This document shows positions 14,997 to 23,588 of a DNA stretch of 64,000 nt, in pieces. The DNA is from Flavobacterium fluvii (GTDB lineage Bacteria > Bacteroidota > Bacteroidia > Flavobacteriales > Flavobacteriaceae). The translations under genes were made by a program, and so were the position numbers. Within the stretch, counting starts at the first letter, position 1. The number at the start of each line of letters is the position of its first letter. Below the pieces are notes generated by a model. The model searched no databases and had not been told where the DNA came from. It saw only the letters and a list, made by a program, of their open reading frames with translations. The stretch covers positions 1-64,000 of the forward strand of contig NZ_FQWB01000007.1 in the NCBI RefSeq assembly GCF_900129545.1. The letters run 5' to 3'.

Positions 14997-17297
14997 ATGA
15001 AAAACAAATTAGTCTTACTTTTTTTAGTATGTGCTGTTTTAGGTTACTCTCAAAAAAAGAGCACAAAAAGTACCGTAAAAATTAAACCTAAATCAGAGTT
15101 TGTATCAGAGTTAATGTCAAAAATGACATTAGACGAGAAATTAGGACAACTGAATTTACCAACTTCTGGCGATATAACCACTGGTCAAGCCAATAGTTCC
15201 GATGTTGCCAAAAAAATCGAAGAAGGCAAGGTTGGCGGTTTGTTCAACATCAAATCTGTACAGAAAATAAAAGAGGTACAACGAATTGCAGTCGAAAAAA
15301 GCCGTTTGAAAATTCCCTTGATTTTTGGCATGGACGTCATTCACGGGTACGAAACCACTTTTCCTATACCTCTTGGACTTTCCTGTACTTGGGACATGAA
15401 CTTGATCGAAAGAAGTGCCCAAATCGCGGCACAGGAAGCGAGTGCCGATGGCATCAACTGGACCTTCTCCCCCATGGTTGATATTTCTCGTGACCCACGT
15501 TGGGGAAGAGTTTCTGAAGGTTCCGGGGAGGATCCTTATTTAGGAAGCCAAATAGCCAAAGCGATGGTGAATGGATATCAGCAAAATGATCTTTCAAAAA
15601 ACAATACAATTTTGGCATGTGTCAAACACTTTGCATTGTATGGTGCTCCAGAAGGGGGTCGCGATTACAATACGGTCGATATGAGCCACATCCGAATGTT
15701 CAACGATTATTTCCCACCTTATAAAGCCGCTGTCGATGCCGGAGTGGGATCGGTTATGGCTTCCTTCAATGAAGTGGACGGTATTCCTGCCACGGGAAAT
15801 AAATGGCTGATGACAGATGTTTTAAGAAAACAATGGGGCTTCAAAGGTTTTGTTGTTACTGATTTTACCGGAATTCCAGAAATGATCGCACATGGCATGG
15901 GCGATTTGCAAACAGTAACAGCCATGTCATTAAACGCCGGAGTTGAAATGGACATGGTAGGTGAAGGATTCTTGACTACTTTAAAAAAATCATTGGACGA
16001 AAAGAAAGTGACCATACAGCAAATCGACAATGCGGTAACTCTTATTTTGAATGCCAAATATGATTTGGGATTATTCCACGATCCATATAAATATTGTGAT
16101 GAAAAAAGATCTAAAACAGAGATTTTCACGACAGCCAGCAGAAAAGAAGCGCGCCAGATTGCTGCCCAGTCATTGGTGCTGTTAAAAAACCAAAACCAGG
16201 TATTGCCTCTTAAAAAATCAGGAACTATTGCCCTGATTGGGCCATTGGCAGATGCCAAAGAAAACATGCCGGGAACTTGGAGCGTGGCCACAAAAATGGA
16301 AAATGCAGTTTCATTATTGGCAGGAATTAAGGAAGTAGCCGGAAAATCCACGAAAGTACTTTATGCAAAAGGAAGCAATTTAGATTATGATGAAACTTTT
16401 GAAACCAATGCAACCATGTTTGGTAAAACCTTGAACAGAGACAAACGTTCCAAAGACGAATTAATCGCAGAAGCCTTAAAAGTTGCCAATCAAGCCGATG
16501 TAATCGTGGCGGCACTTGGCGAATCTGCTGAAATGAGCGGAGAAAGCAGCAGCCGTACAAACTTGGAAATTCCACAGGCTCAAAAAGATTTATTGAATGT
16601 GTTGTTGAAAACAGGAAAACCCGTCGTTTTGGTTTTATTTGACGGACGACCTTTGGTATTAAATGATGAAAATGCAACTGTTCCCGCAATTTTAAATGTT
16701 TGGTTTGCAGGTAGTGAAGCGGGTTTCGCCATTGCCGATGTTTTGTTTGGTGATGTAAATCCTTCCGGAAAATTAACTGCCACTTTCCCGAGAAGCGTGG
16801 GACAAGTGCCCATTTATTATGCACACAAAAACACGGGAAGACCACTTTCCAATACCGAAGGCAAATTCGAAAAGTTCAGGTCCAATTATATCGACGAAAG
16901 AAACGAGCCGTTATTTCCATTTGGTTTTGGTTTGAGTTATACCAATTTTGAGTATTCAAACCTGAAAATTTCTTCCGATAAAATGAATTTCAGCGGGAAA
17001 TTAAAAGTAACAGTTGATGTTGCCAATACAGGAAATTTTGACGGAAAAGAAACTGTTCAATTGTACATCAGGGATATAGTTGGTTCAGTAACAAGACCCG
17101 TTAGAGAATTGAAAGGATTCCAAAAAATAACTCTCAAAAAAGGGGAAAAACAAACCGTGACTTTTGACATTGCGATTGAAGATTTAAAATTTTATAATTC
17201 TGAATTGCAATTTGTGGCGGAACCAGGGCAATTTGATGTTTTCGTGGGAGGAAATTCAAATGCCGACAAGAAAGTTAGTTTTGAGTTAACAAAATAA
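14997..17297 (+). CDS. bglX: GH3 family periplasmic beta-glucosidase (BglX-like)
   Basis: The 766-residue protein starts at ATG 14997, which gives a proper signal peptide (KNKLVLLFLVCAVLGYSQ); the longer frame from 14796 overlaps the GH144 gene and is rejected. Domains: GH3 N-terminal barrel (about 40-370) with nucleophile Asp289 in VVTDFTG, GH3 C-terminal alpha/beta domain with acid/base region GESAEMSGES (Glu516 is a candidate), and a fibronectin-III-like end (about 660-760). It hydrolyses beta-glucosides from the non-reducing end. Next to GH144 the likely substrates are sophorose and sophorooligosaccharides. It lies 41 bases after the GH144 gene. Confidence 0.9.
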   Translation: MKNKLVLLFLVCAVLGYSQKKSTKSTVKIKPKSEFVSELMSKMTLDEKLGQLNLPTSGDITTGQANSSDVAKKIEEGKVGGLFNIKSVQKIKEVQRIAVEKSRLKIPLIFGMDVIHGYETTFPIPLGLSCTWDMNLIERSAQIAAQEASADGINWTFSPMVDISRDPRWGRVSEGSGEDPYLGSQIAKAMVNGYQQNDLSKNNTILACVKHFALYGAPEGGRDYNTVDMSHIRMFNDYFPPYKAAVDAGVGSVMASFNEVDGIPATGNKWLMTDVLRKQWGFKGFVVTDFTGIPEMIAHGMGDLQTVTAMSLNAGVEMDMVGEGFLTTLKKSLDEKKVTIQQIDNAVTLILNAKYDLGLFHDPYKYCDEKRSKTEIFTTASRKEARQIAAQSLVLLKNQNQVLPLKKSGTIALIGPLADAKENMPGTWSVATKMENAVSLLAGIKEVAGKSTKVLYAKGSNLDYDETFETNATMFGKTLNRDKRSKDELIAEALKVANQADVIVAALGESAEMSGESSSRTNLEIPQAQKDLLNVLLKTGKPVVLVLFDGRPLVLNDENATVPAILNVWFAGSEAGFAIADVLFGDVNPSGKLTATFPRSVGQVPIYYAHKNTGRPLSNTEGKFEKFRSNYIDERNEPLFPFGFGLSYTNFEYSNLKISSDKMNFSGKLKVTVDVANTGNFDGKETVQLYIRDIVGSVTRPVRELKGFQKITLKKGEKQTVTFDIAIEDLKFYNSELQFVAEPGQFDVFVGGNSNADKKVSFELTK

Positions 17298-17320
17298 TTG
17301 GTTAGTTAATTTAGTAGTTG

Positions 17321-17352
17321 CCCTTCGTACTGGTTATGCGAAGGGTTTTTTT
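17321..17352 (+). terminator. intrinsic terminator after the GH3 gene
   Basis: CCCTTCG (17321-17327) and CGAAGGG (17339-17345) form a 7-base stem followed directly by seven T residues. It divides the PUL into an upstream part ending with GH3 and a downstream part (GDPD, GH43-like). Confidence 0.75.
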
Positions 17353-17382
17353 ATAAACAATCATAATTTCAATTTTATAAAA

Positions 17383-18168
17383 ATGAAGCCTATTAAAAGA
17401 TTTGGAGTATTTCTTTTTATGCTGGCAATAATTGTTTTCTCTTCTTGCAATGCGAAGAAAAACGCTGTTGTGGCACATCGTGGAGCTTGGAAAAAAAACA
17501 ATCTTCCGGAAAATTCCATTGCAGCATTACGGCACGCAATCGAATTGAAACTACCTGGTTCTGAATTTGACGTTCGGAGAACCGCCGATGATTCGCTGGT
17601 CATCAATCACGATCCACATTACAACAAATTGCCCATCGAGGAAACCAATTATGCCGACTTGATAAAGTTCAAACTTTCAAATGGCGAGAAGCTGCCCACT
17701 TTGAGCGAATATGTTACGGAGGGCAAAAGAAACAACAAACACACTCTTTTGGTTTGCGAAATAAAACCTTCAGAAATAAACAAGGAAAGAGGAAAAATGA
17801 CTGCCTTGAAAGTTGTTGAAACCGTAAAGAAACTCAAAGCCGAAAAAATAACCTGCTACATTAGTTTTGATTACGAAATTCTAAAACAAATCAGGCAAGT
17901 GGACAATAAAACTTCCTTGCAATACCTGGATGGCAATAAATCTCCAAAGGAAGTAAAATTGGATAACATCTCCGGAATTGATTATCATTATTCAGTCTTT
18001 AAAAAACATCCTGAATGGATAAAAGAAGCAAAAGAAAATAATATTACGCTAAACGCTTGGACCGTGAATGAGGTTGAGGTAATGGATTGGATTATTGAAA
18101 ATAATTTTGATTATATCACCACCAATGAACCTGAATTATTAAATCAAAAAATAAAGGATAAAAAATAG
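17383..18168 (+). CDS. glycerophosphodiester phosphodiesterase family lipoprotein
   Basis: This 261-residue lipoprotein (lipobox FSSC, Cys22) has the GDPD TIM-barrel signature: His32-Arg33 (AHRGA), Glu43-Asn44 (PENS), Glu61 and Asp63 (SEFDV), His76-Asp77 (INHDP), and the C-terminal NAWTVNE and ITTNEP strands. GDPD enzymes release glycerol phosphate from phosphodiesters. Within a beta-1,2-glucan locus the natural role may be to remove phosphoglycerol groups from decorated osmoregulated or cyclic glucans so that GH144 and GH3 can work. This role is inferred from the neighbourhood; ordinary glycerophosphodiester scavenging is the alternative. Confidence 0.85.
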   Translation: MKPIKRFGVFLFMLAIIVFSSCNAKKNAVVAHRGAWKKNNLPENSIAALRHAIELKLPGSEFDVRRTADDSLVINHDPHYNKLPIEETNYADLIKFKLSNGEKLPTLSEYVTEGKRNNKHTLLVCEIKPSEINKERGKMTALKVVETVKKLKAEKITCYISFDYEILKQIRQVDNKTSLQYLDGNKSPKEVKLDNISGIDYHYSVFKKHPEWIKEAKENNITLNAWTVNEVEVMDWIIENNFDYITTNEPELLNQKIKDKK

Positions 18169-18209
18169 CCTTTAGAGGTTTGTTTTAAAATAACATAAAA
18201 ATAAAAGAA

Positions 18210-20114
18210 ATGGATAAACTACCTTCACTATTACTTTTGTTGTTTTTGACAGGATTTAATGTCAATGTCTCAGCACAAAAAACAGAATGGTTCGACCCAA
18301 ACAAACCAGCGACAACGTATTGTAACCCGATAAATATTGGTTACAATTACACGACTTACAATCACAATGGAATTCCGGAATCTCGCCGTTCAAGCGCAGA
18401 TCCCGTCATCATTACTTTCAAAGGCGAATATTATTTGTTCGCGACCAATCAGGCAGGTTTTTTCTGGAGCAAAGACCTGTCTGATTGGAAATTTGTTTAC
18501 GGAAGTTTTCAAAGACAGCCGGGCGATGACGATCAATGTGCCCCAGCAGCCTGGGTTGTAAACGATACTTTGTTTTATGTGGGGTCAACCTGGAAAAGGG
18601 ATCATCCAATTTGGAAAACAGCCGATCCAAAATCGGGTCGATGGCTAAGGCACGTTGACACCGCCATGTTGCCAACCTGGGATCCCGCCATTTTTCAGGA
18701 CGATGACAAAAAAGTATACATGTATTACGGTTCAAGCGGAAAATTGCCTTTGGTGGGAGTTGAAGTGGATTACAAAACATGGTTGCCAAAAGGGAATCAG
18801 GCAGATTATGCAAAATTATATAAAGCTACAGAAGTTGAGGATATTCAGCGTCCGTATGGTGAAGTAAAAGCAGTTGTTGGCTTGGATCCTGCTTCACACG
18901 GTTGGGAACGTTTTGGGCCCAACAACGACATGGAACCTGCTCCTTGGGGGAATTTTATCGAAGGTGCCTGGATGACCAAACACAATGGCAAATATTACAT
19001 GCAATATGGAGCTCCGGCAACTGAATTTAAAGGGTATGCTAATGGTGTACACGTTGGCGATAATCCGCTGGGACCTTTCACATACCAAAAACACAATCCA
19101 ATGTCGTACAAGCCTGGTGGATTTGTAATTGGAGCCGGACACGGAAATACATTTGCAGACAATTATGGAAATTATTGGAATACGGGAACCTGCAAGATTT
19201 CCATAAAAGATCGTTTCGAGCGACGCATCGACATGTTCCCTGCCGGATTTGACAAGGATGATGTCATGTATTCCAACACGTCGTATGGAGATTTCCCCAT
19301 CTTGCTTCCCACAGGTAAACGCGATCATGTCAATGGGGCTTCGTCAGGATGGATGTTGCTTTCATACAAAAAAAAGGCAACAGTATCCTCTTCCGAAGAA
19401 TGCATGGAAGTGCAGACGCACAGAGTGGACACAGGCGGGAAAAAAGTATTCGAAAAAATCTGTTATGATACCAAAAATCTCACCGATGAAGATATTCAAA
19501 CGTATTGGTCCGCCAAAACGGACAAATCCGGTGAATGGTTGCAGATTGATTTGGGTAGTAAAATGCAAATAAATGCATTACAGATTAATTATGCCGATCA
19601 CAAAGCCACGCAATACAACAAGGCGATGGATATTTATTATCAGTATCAAATCTTGATGTCCGATGATGCACAAAACTGGAAATTGGTGGTTGATAAATCA
19701 AAAAATGACAAAGACGTTCCTCATGATTATGTTGAGTTGACAAAACCTATTGAAGCACGTTTTGTGAAAATGGTGAATATCCACAATGCTTCCGGATTGT
19801 TCGCCGTTTCAGATTTCCGGGTTTTTGGAAATGGATTGTCAGAGAAACCTAAACCAGTTTCCCGATTCAAAGTGGACAGGAATGCCAAGGATTCCCGAAA
19901 TGCCATGATTTCTTGGAATGCTCAGCCAGATGCTGTTGGCTATACCATTTACTACGGAATTGCTCCTGATAAATTATACAACAACATAATGGTTTACAAT
20001 GGAAACTCTTATGATTTTAGAGGATTGGACAAGGAAACTGACTTCTATTTCAGCATTGAAGCCTTTAACGAAAGTGGAAAATCAAAAGTAACCAAAAACC
20101 TAAAAGTCAATTAA
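18210..20114 (+). CDS. GH43-like glycoside hydrolase with discoidin and fibronectin-III domains
   Basis: A 634-residue exported protein with an N-terminal signal peptide (about 1-22). Residues 30-395 are a five-bladed propeller of the GH43 type with the three acid residues in place: Asp64 (SADPVI, general base), Asp158 (TWDPAIF, pKa modulator) and Glu251 (IEGAWM, general acid). An F5/8C (discoidin) carbohydrate-binding domain follows at about 410-545 (IQTYWSAKTDKSGEWLQIDLG) and a fibronectin-III domain closes the protein (about 548-634). GH43 enzymes usually cut arabinosides, xylosides or galactosides; the substrate here is not clear. It is the last gene of the plus-strand PUL. Confidence 0.8.
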   Translation: MDKLPSLLLLLFLTGFNVNVSAQKTEWFDPNKPATTYCNPINIGYNYTTYNHNGIPESRRSSADPVIITFKGEYYLFATNQAGFFWSKDLSDWKFVYGSFQRQPGDDDQCAPAAWVVNDTLFYVGSTWKRDHPIWKTADPKSGRWLRHVDTAMLPTWDPAIFQDDDKKVYMYYGSSGKLPLVGVEVDYKTWLPKGNQADYAKLYKATEVEDIQRPYGEVKAVVGLDPASHGWERFGPNNDMEPAPWGNFIEGAWMTKHNGKYYMQYGAPATEFKGYANGVHVGDNPLGPFTYQKHNPMSYKPGGFVIGAGHGNTFADNYGNYWNTGTCKISIKDRFERRIDMFPAGFDKDDVMYSNTSYGDFPILLPTGKRDHVNGASSGWMLLSYKKKATVSSSEECMEVQTHRVDTGGKKVFEKICYDTKNLTDEDIQTYWSAKTDKSGEWLQIDLGSKMQINALQINYADHKATQYNKAMDIYYQYQILMSDDAQNWKLVVDKSKNDKDVPHDYVELTKPIEARFVKMVNIHNASGLFAVSDFRVFGNGLSEKPKPVSRFKVDRNAKDSRNAMISWNAQPDAVGYTIYYGIAPDKLYNNIMVYNGNSYDFRGLDKETDFYFSIEAFNESGKSKVTKNLKVN

Positions 20115-20200
20115 TAAAACAATGATTAGGATATATTAAACTCGGACTTACTCCTTTTTAATTCAAATTACCAATCAATTTGAATACCCCTTGTTTTTTT

Positions 20201-20899
20201 TTAGCAAATCAACAACAAACGATATTCCCCTTCCTTTTCCATTGGTGCCCTGTGAATACAAGGTAGAACCTGCTGTTTTGGATGATCCACCGCCAGGCGC
20301 CAAAGATGTCCTAATCCTAAATTAATAGGCACTATATGGGGTTGCGCCTGATAATGCAAATCAAAATAATTTTCCTTCAAAAAGTTTTCAAATTCCTCTG
20401 ATGGGCCGTTATGTAGTTCTTCCAATTTTTTTCGAATTTCAGGAATTAGAATTTTTTGCTCGGCTTGCTCATTGGAAATAATATCACTTGCCACTCCGTG
20501 ATAGGTACATAAAAAAGTGTCTGTTGCGATGGGCGAACGATCGACATGATACGAATACACATCAGTGGATATGAAATCAAATTCATCATCTCGTTCATAA
20601 CATTTAAGTAAATTAAGAGAGGGGGAAGCTCCAAAATCGGTTAATAATAGTAAATCATTCAAGATAATTTCCCTTGCTCTATTCCCCTTTTCTGATAGTT
20701 GGAGTGCCAATAGATCTTTAGGATAAACTTCCGTCATATTTTCTTTTATTTGCAGTTTACCTACAATCTCTTTAAAATCTCCTTCCAAATTTCTGTACCA
20801 GCATAGTGCATTCATTTCTCCCTTAAAATCAGTATTTACAAGTTCAGAAAAAGTGGATACCATTCCAATTTGGTTGCTGTCAGAAAATGTATTGCTCAT
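20201..20899 (-). CDS. DUF1826 family protein
   Basis: The 232-residue soluble protein matches DUF1826: DxFLCTYHGVASD, EQAEQKILIPEIR, NLGLGHLWRLAVDHP and the closing CIHRAP...RLLLIC are hallmark segments. Conserved Cys and His residues (Cys-Thr-Tyr-His, Cys-Ile-His-Arg) suggest metal or redox chemistry, but the function is unknown. In other bacteria the family often occurs near zinc-homeostasis genes; no such gene is seen here. A TAATTTTG box on the minus strand at 20936-20943 may be its promoter. Confidence 0.8.
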   Translation of the reverse strand: MSNTFSDSNQIGMVSTFSELVNTDFKGEMNALCWYRNLEGDFKEIVGKLQIKENMTEVYPKDLLALQLSEKGNRAREIILNDLLLLTDFGASPSLNLLKCYERDDEFDFISTDVYSYHVDRSPIATDTFLCTYHGVASDIISNEQAEQKILIPEIRKKLEELHNGPSEEFENFLKENYFDLHYQAQPHIVPINLGLGHLWRLAVDHPKQQVLPCIHRAPMEKEGEYRLLLIC

Positions 20900-21102
20900 A
20901 GTGTGATATCAAGAAGTTAGTTACTTAATGTACCACAAAATTATGGAATTACACGGAGTTACAGCATTTTTATCGCTATATCCTTTATTCTTTTACTGGA
21001 TACCCAAAATGGCTGCATTTGAGTCAGAGGGCAATCAAGCGATCTCCCCCTCTCGTGTTTTCGTTAATCTGGGTATCTAAAAATGAAACTGATAAATAGC
21101 GA

Positions 21103-22785
21103 TTACCAATCCAATTTTACCAGAGCCACGCCTTGACGTTCTAAATTTAAAGGCACTACACTTTTGGCAGATTTGATTTTAATTTTTTTAGTCAAGATAC
21201 ATTTTAGTTTTCCAGATTTTTCAAGGGTATCTATTTGTTCTTGCGTAGGATTTTGTGGCGAACCCATTTTTTTCCAAACTTCATAAGAATTACTGTTTTC
21301 TTTGTCAATTAAGTAAATGCTTAGTGCAACTTTTTTAGCGGGAATATTTTCGATAGTTACAGTTACGTTTTCTGTTGGACCTGGTTTATCATCGTCGTGA
21401 TAATTCCAGACCATTATTGCTGCTGATTTTGAATCCTTGCTTGCCAATGCTCCAATATCTGACTGTGTGCCGCGAACACTTGATTTTAAGATTTCGCCTA
21501 TCGGATACATACGATTGCTTTTGACAACTAAACGGTTTCCCGACATCATGCCAAACATCCTGAAAACATTAAGTACGGGTTTGTCCACTCCGTTGGTTGC
21601 AAGGTCGCGAAAGCCATAGAACCATGGTTGGTTTTCAAACTCAAAAGACCATGAAACTGCACCAAGAAAATTTGCTTTTGTCTGGTCTGCCAATATGTAT
21701 TTTCGAGCAAAAGATGCCGCTGTATAACTGGAATACATGGTGCCATTTCGGTAAGCATTTTCAGGATTGGTGGCCATTCCGCAGGCTGCACAGCCTTCTG
21801 GGTCTGATTCTCCAATTATGATGGGCAATTTTTTTGTTTCTGGATACGACATCGTAAGTTTAAACCCTGTCTCTATATCATTTAACTGTGGTGCCATATT
21901 CATTCGAACAGAACCATCTACCAATTTAGGACTGCCTTTAGCGTGAAAAAGAATCGCATCCATAGGCGAACCTATTTTTCCCGTTGCATAATTGGTCCCG
22001 CTAATGCAGTGTTTAATAAAATCATTGGTCCACTCCTGGGCCCCCTTCCCTTTTGTACCGGCAATATTAATTCCACCTATTTTTGCAGTAGGTAAAGCTT
22101 GCTTTAGTCCATCGGCTGCATAGTCGTACATTTTCAAAAATTCTTCTCGCGTACCTTTCCAATAGTGACCATTGGGTTCGTTCCATACTTCCCAATACCA
22201 GCTTTCCACCTCTTTTTGACCATAACGTTCCACCGAATGTTTGACCCATTCGTACACCAATTTTCGCCATTTATCATAATCTTTTGGCGGATAAGCCCAT
22301 CCCGTAATAATATCGGTATAAGGATCACCGGGTTTCCAATAATGTCTATATGGTGTCGGATGAGTTGACAATGCTTCAGGCATAAAACCTATTTGCGCCA
22401 AGGGTTTCATACCACGTGAAACATAAGTATCAAAAATACTGTCCACGATTTTCCAGTTGTATATTGGATTACCCAAACTGTCTTCGGTATAGGCATTGGT
22501 AGAACCCCATTTAAGAGCTGCAACGCCATCACCGCTCACCAACATACTGTGAGTGCGCACATATACGGGAACTGGACTCAAAGCTGCAATTTCGCCAAGA
22601 AGTTTTTTACCGTCTTTCATATACGTATAGTTGGGCTCATCATAGCCAAACCAAGCCCATACCGGAGTCATCGGAGCTATCTCTTGTTTAAGATCCACGG
22701 TAATTTCAGGACTTTGGGCATACAATGGCGCAGCCAAATACTGTACTACAATAACTATCAGGCAATACTTTATTAGTTTATGCAT
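21103..22785 (-). CDS. GH39 family glycoside hydrolase
   Basis: The 560-residue protein has a signal peptide (about 1-23). A TIM barrel of the GH39 clan-A type carries the acid/base Glu203 in WEVWNEPNGHYW and the probable nucleophile Glu326 in IIIGESDPEG, with a C-terminal beta-sandwich from about residue 440. GH39 contains beta-xylosidases, alpha-iduronidases and exopolysaccharide-cleaving enzymes; the substrate cannot be told. It is transcribed away from the XRE-cupin regulator. A small hairpin (TTGCGG/CCGCAA, 22802-22817) lies in its leader, about 17 bases before the start codon. Confidence 0.8.
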   Translation of the reverse strand: MHKLIKYCLIVIVVQYLAAPLYAQSPEITVDLKQEIAPMTPVWAWFGYDEPNYTYMKDGKKLLGEIAALSPVPVYVRTHSMLVSGDGVAALKWGSTNAYTEDSLGNPIYNWKIVDSIFDTYVSRGMKPLAQIGFMPEALSTHPTPYRHYWKPGDPYTDIITGWAYPPKDYDKWRKLVYEWVKHSVERYGQKEVESWYWEVWNEPNGHYWKGTREEFLKMYDYAADGLKQALPTAKIGGINIAGTKGKGAQEWTNDFIKHCISGTNYATGKIGSPMDAILFHAKGSPKLVDGSVRMNMAPQLNDIETGFKLTMSYPETKKLPIIIGESDPEGCAACGMATNPENAYRNGTMYSSYTAASFARKYILADQTKANFLGAVSWSFEFENQPWFYGFRDLATNGVDKPVLNVFRMFGMMSGNRLVVKSNRMYPIGEILKSSVRGTQSDIGALASKDSKSAAIMVWNYHDDDKPGPTENVTVTIENIPAKKVALSIYLIDKENSNSYEVWKKMGSPQNPTQEQIDTLEKSGKLKCILTKKIKIKSAKSVVPLNLERQGVALVKLDW

Positions 22786-22999
22786 GTTGTAATTTGTTTT
22801 ATTGCGGGTTTCCGCAAGTTTGTATTAATAAAATTTGTTTCTTTGTATTCAACAATGTTGACAAATATAATTATATATTATTAAAACCAGTATTTTTAAT
22901 TTTATATTTTATATTTCATTTCTTGACTCCAATAATCAAATGTATTGTTGGATTATTCACACCTTAATAAACTACGAAATACTAATTAAAAATATTATT

Positions 23000-23563
23000 T
23001 TGGAAAAAGAAAAAATTGCCACAGTAAACACTCTTGAAGTGGGAACGAGAATAAAACTATTGCGCATAAACCAAAAACGCACATTGCAGGAAGTTGCGGA
23101 TAAATGTGGATTGTCTAAAAGCATGATTTCTAAAATTGAAAACGACAAAACCATTCCTTCGGTTGCCACTTTGGTTAAAATAGCAGCAACGCTAGGCACG
23201 ACTATTTCAGGTTTGTTGGAGGAAGAAGGCTGGGGCAAAACAATTGTCACAAGCCAGAAAACGGCAATGGAAAAATTAATAAAGACTGAAAAAGGATACC
23301 TGATTTTCCCATACGCTTCCGAGTTTCACGATAAAAAAATGCAGCCCTTTTTATTTGTGGCCCGCAAGGGCGAAGTGATTCCCCATCAGCTGTCACACGA
23401 AGGCGAAGAGTTTGTTTTTGTTATTGAAGGCAGCATGAAAATGCAAGTGGGAGAAACGGAATACATCCTTAAATCAGGTGACAGTCTATACTTTAATGCC
23501 ATGCACAAACACGGTATCATACCCATTACCGATGAAGTAACCTACATTGATATTTTTGCTTAA
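23000..23563 (+). CDS. XRE family regulator with C-terminal cupin sensor domain
   Basis: An N-terminal helix-turn-helix (IKLLRINQKRTLQEVADKCG ... SMISKIENDKTIPSVATLVKIA) is followed by a linker and a cupin barrel (VIPHQLSHEGEEFVFVIEGSMKMQVGE ... LKSGDSLYFNAMHKHG). I prefer the TTG at 23000 (187 aa); an ATG at 22940 would add 20 residues that look like untranslated leader. XRE-cupin proteins bind a small metabolite in the cupin and control adjacent catabolic or uptake genes. The TonB-dependent receptor 25 bases downstream is the likely target and partner; the divergent GH39 gene may be controlled too. Confidence 0.85.
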   Translation: MEKEKIATVNTLEVGTRIKLLRINQKRTLQEVADKCGLSKSMISKIENDKTIPSVATLVKIAATLGTTISGLLEEEGWGKTIVTSQKTAMEKLIKTEKGYLIFPYASEFHDKKMQPFLFVARKGEVIPHQLSHEGEEFVFVIEGSMKMQVGETEYILKSGDSLYFNAMHKHGIIPITDEVTYIDIFA

Positions 23564-23588
23564 AATAAATCTTATTTAAAAGAATAAA

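Noticed and set aside
15719-16845. Minus-strand open frames of 210 and 172 codons inside the GH3 gene
   Set aside because: Antisense to well-conserved GH3 sequence; no recognisable protein features.
20161-20185. ATTCAAATT/AATTTGAAT inverted repeat as a terminator of the GH43-like gene
   Set aside because: The stem is purely A/T and not directly followed by a T-run; too weak to call.
20999-21087. GATACCC ... GGGTATC long-range inverted repeat between the DUF1826 and GH39 genes
   Set aside because: Only about eight pairing bases over an 80-base gap; likely chance.
22940-22999. ATG start of the XRE-cupin gene
   Set aside because: The added 20 residues are hydrophobic and untypical for the family; a TTG at 23000 gives the usual N-terminus. 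The choice is not certain.
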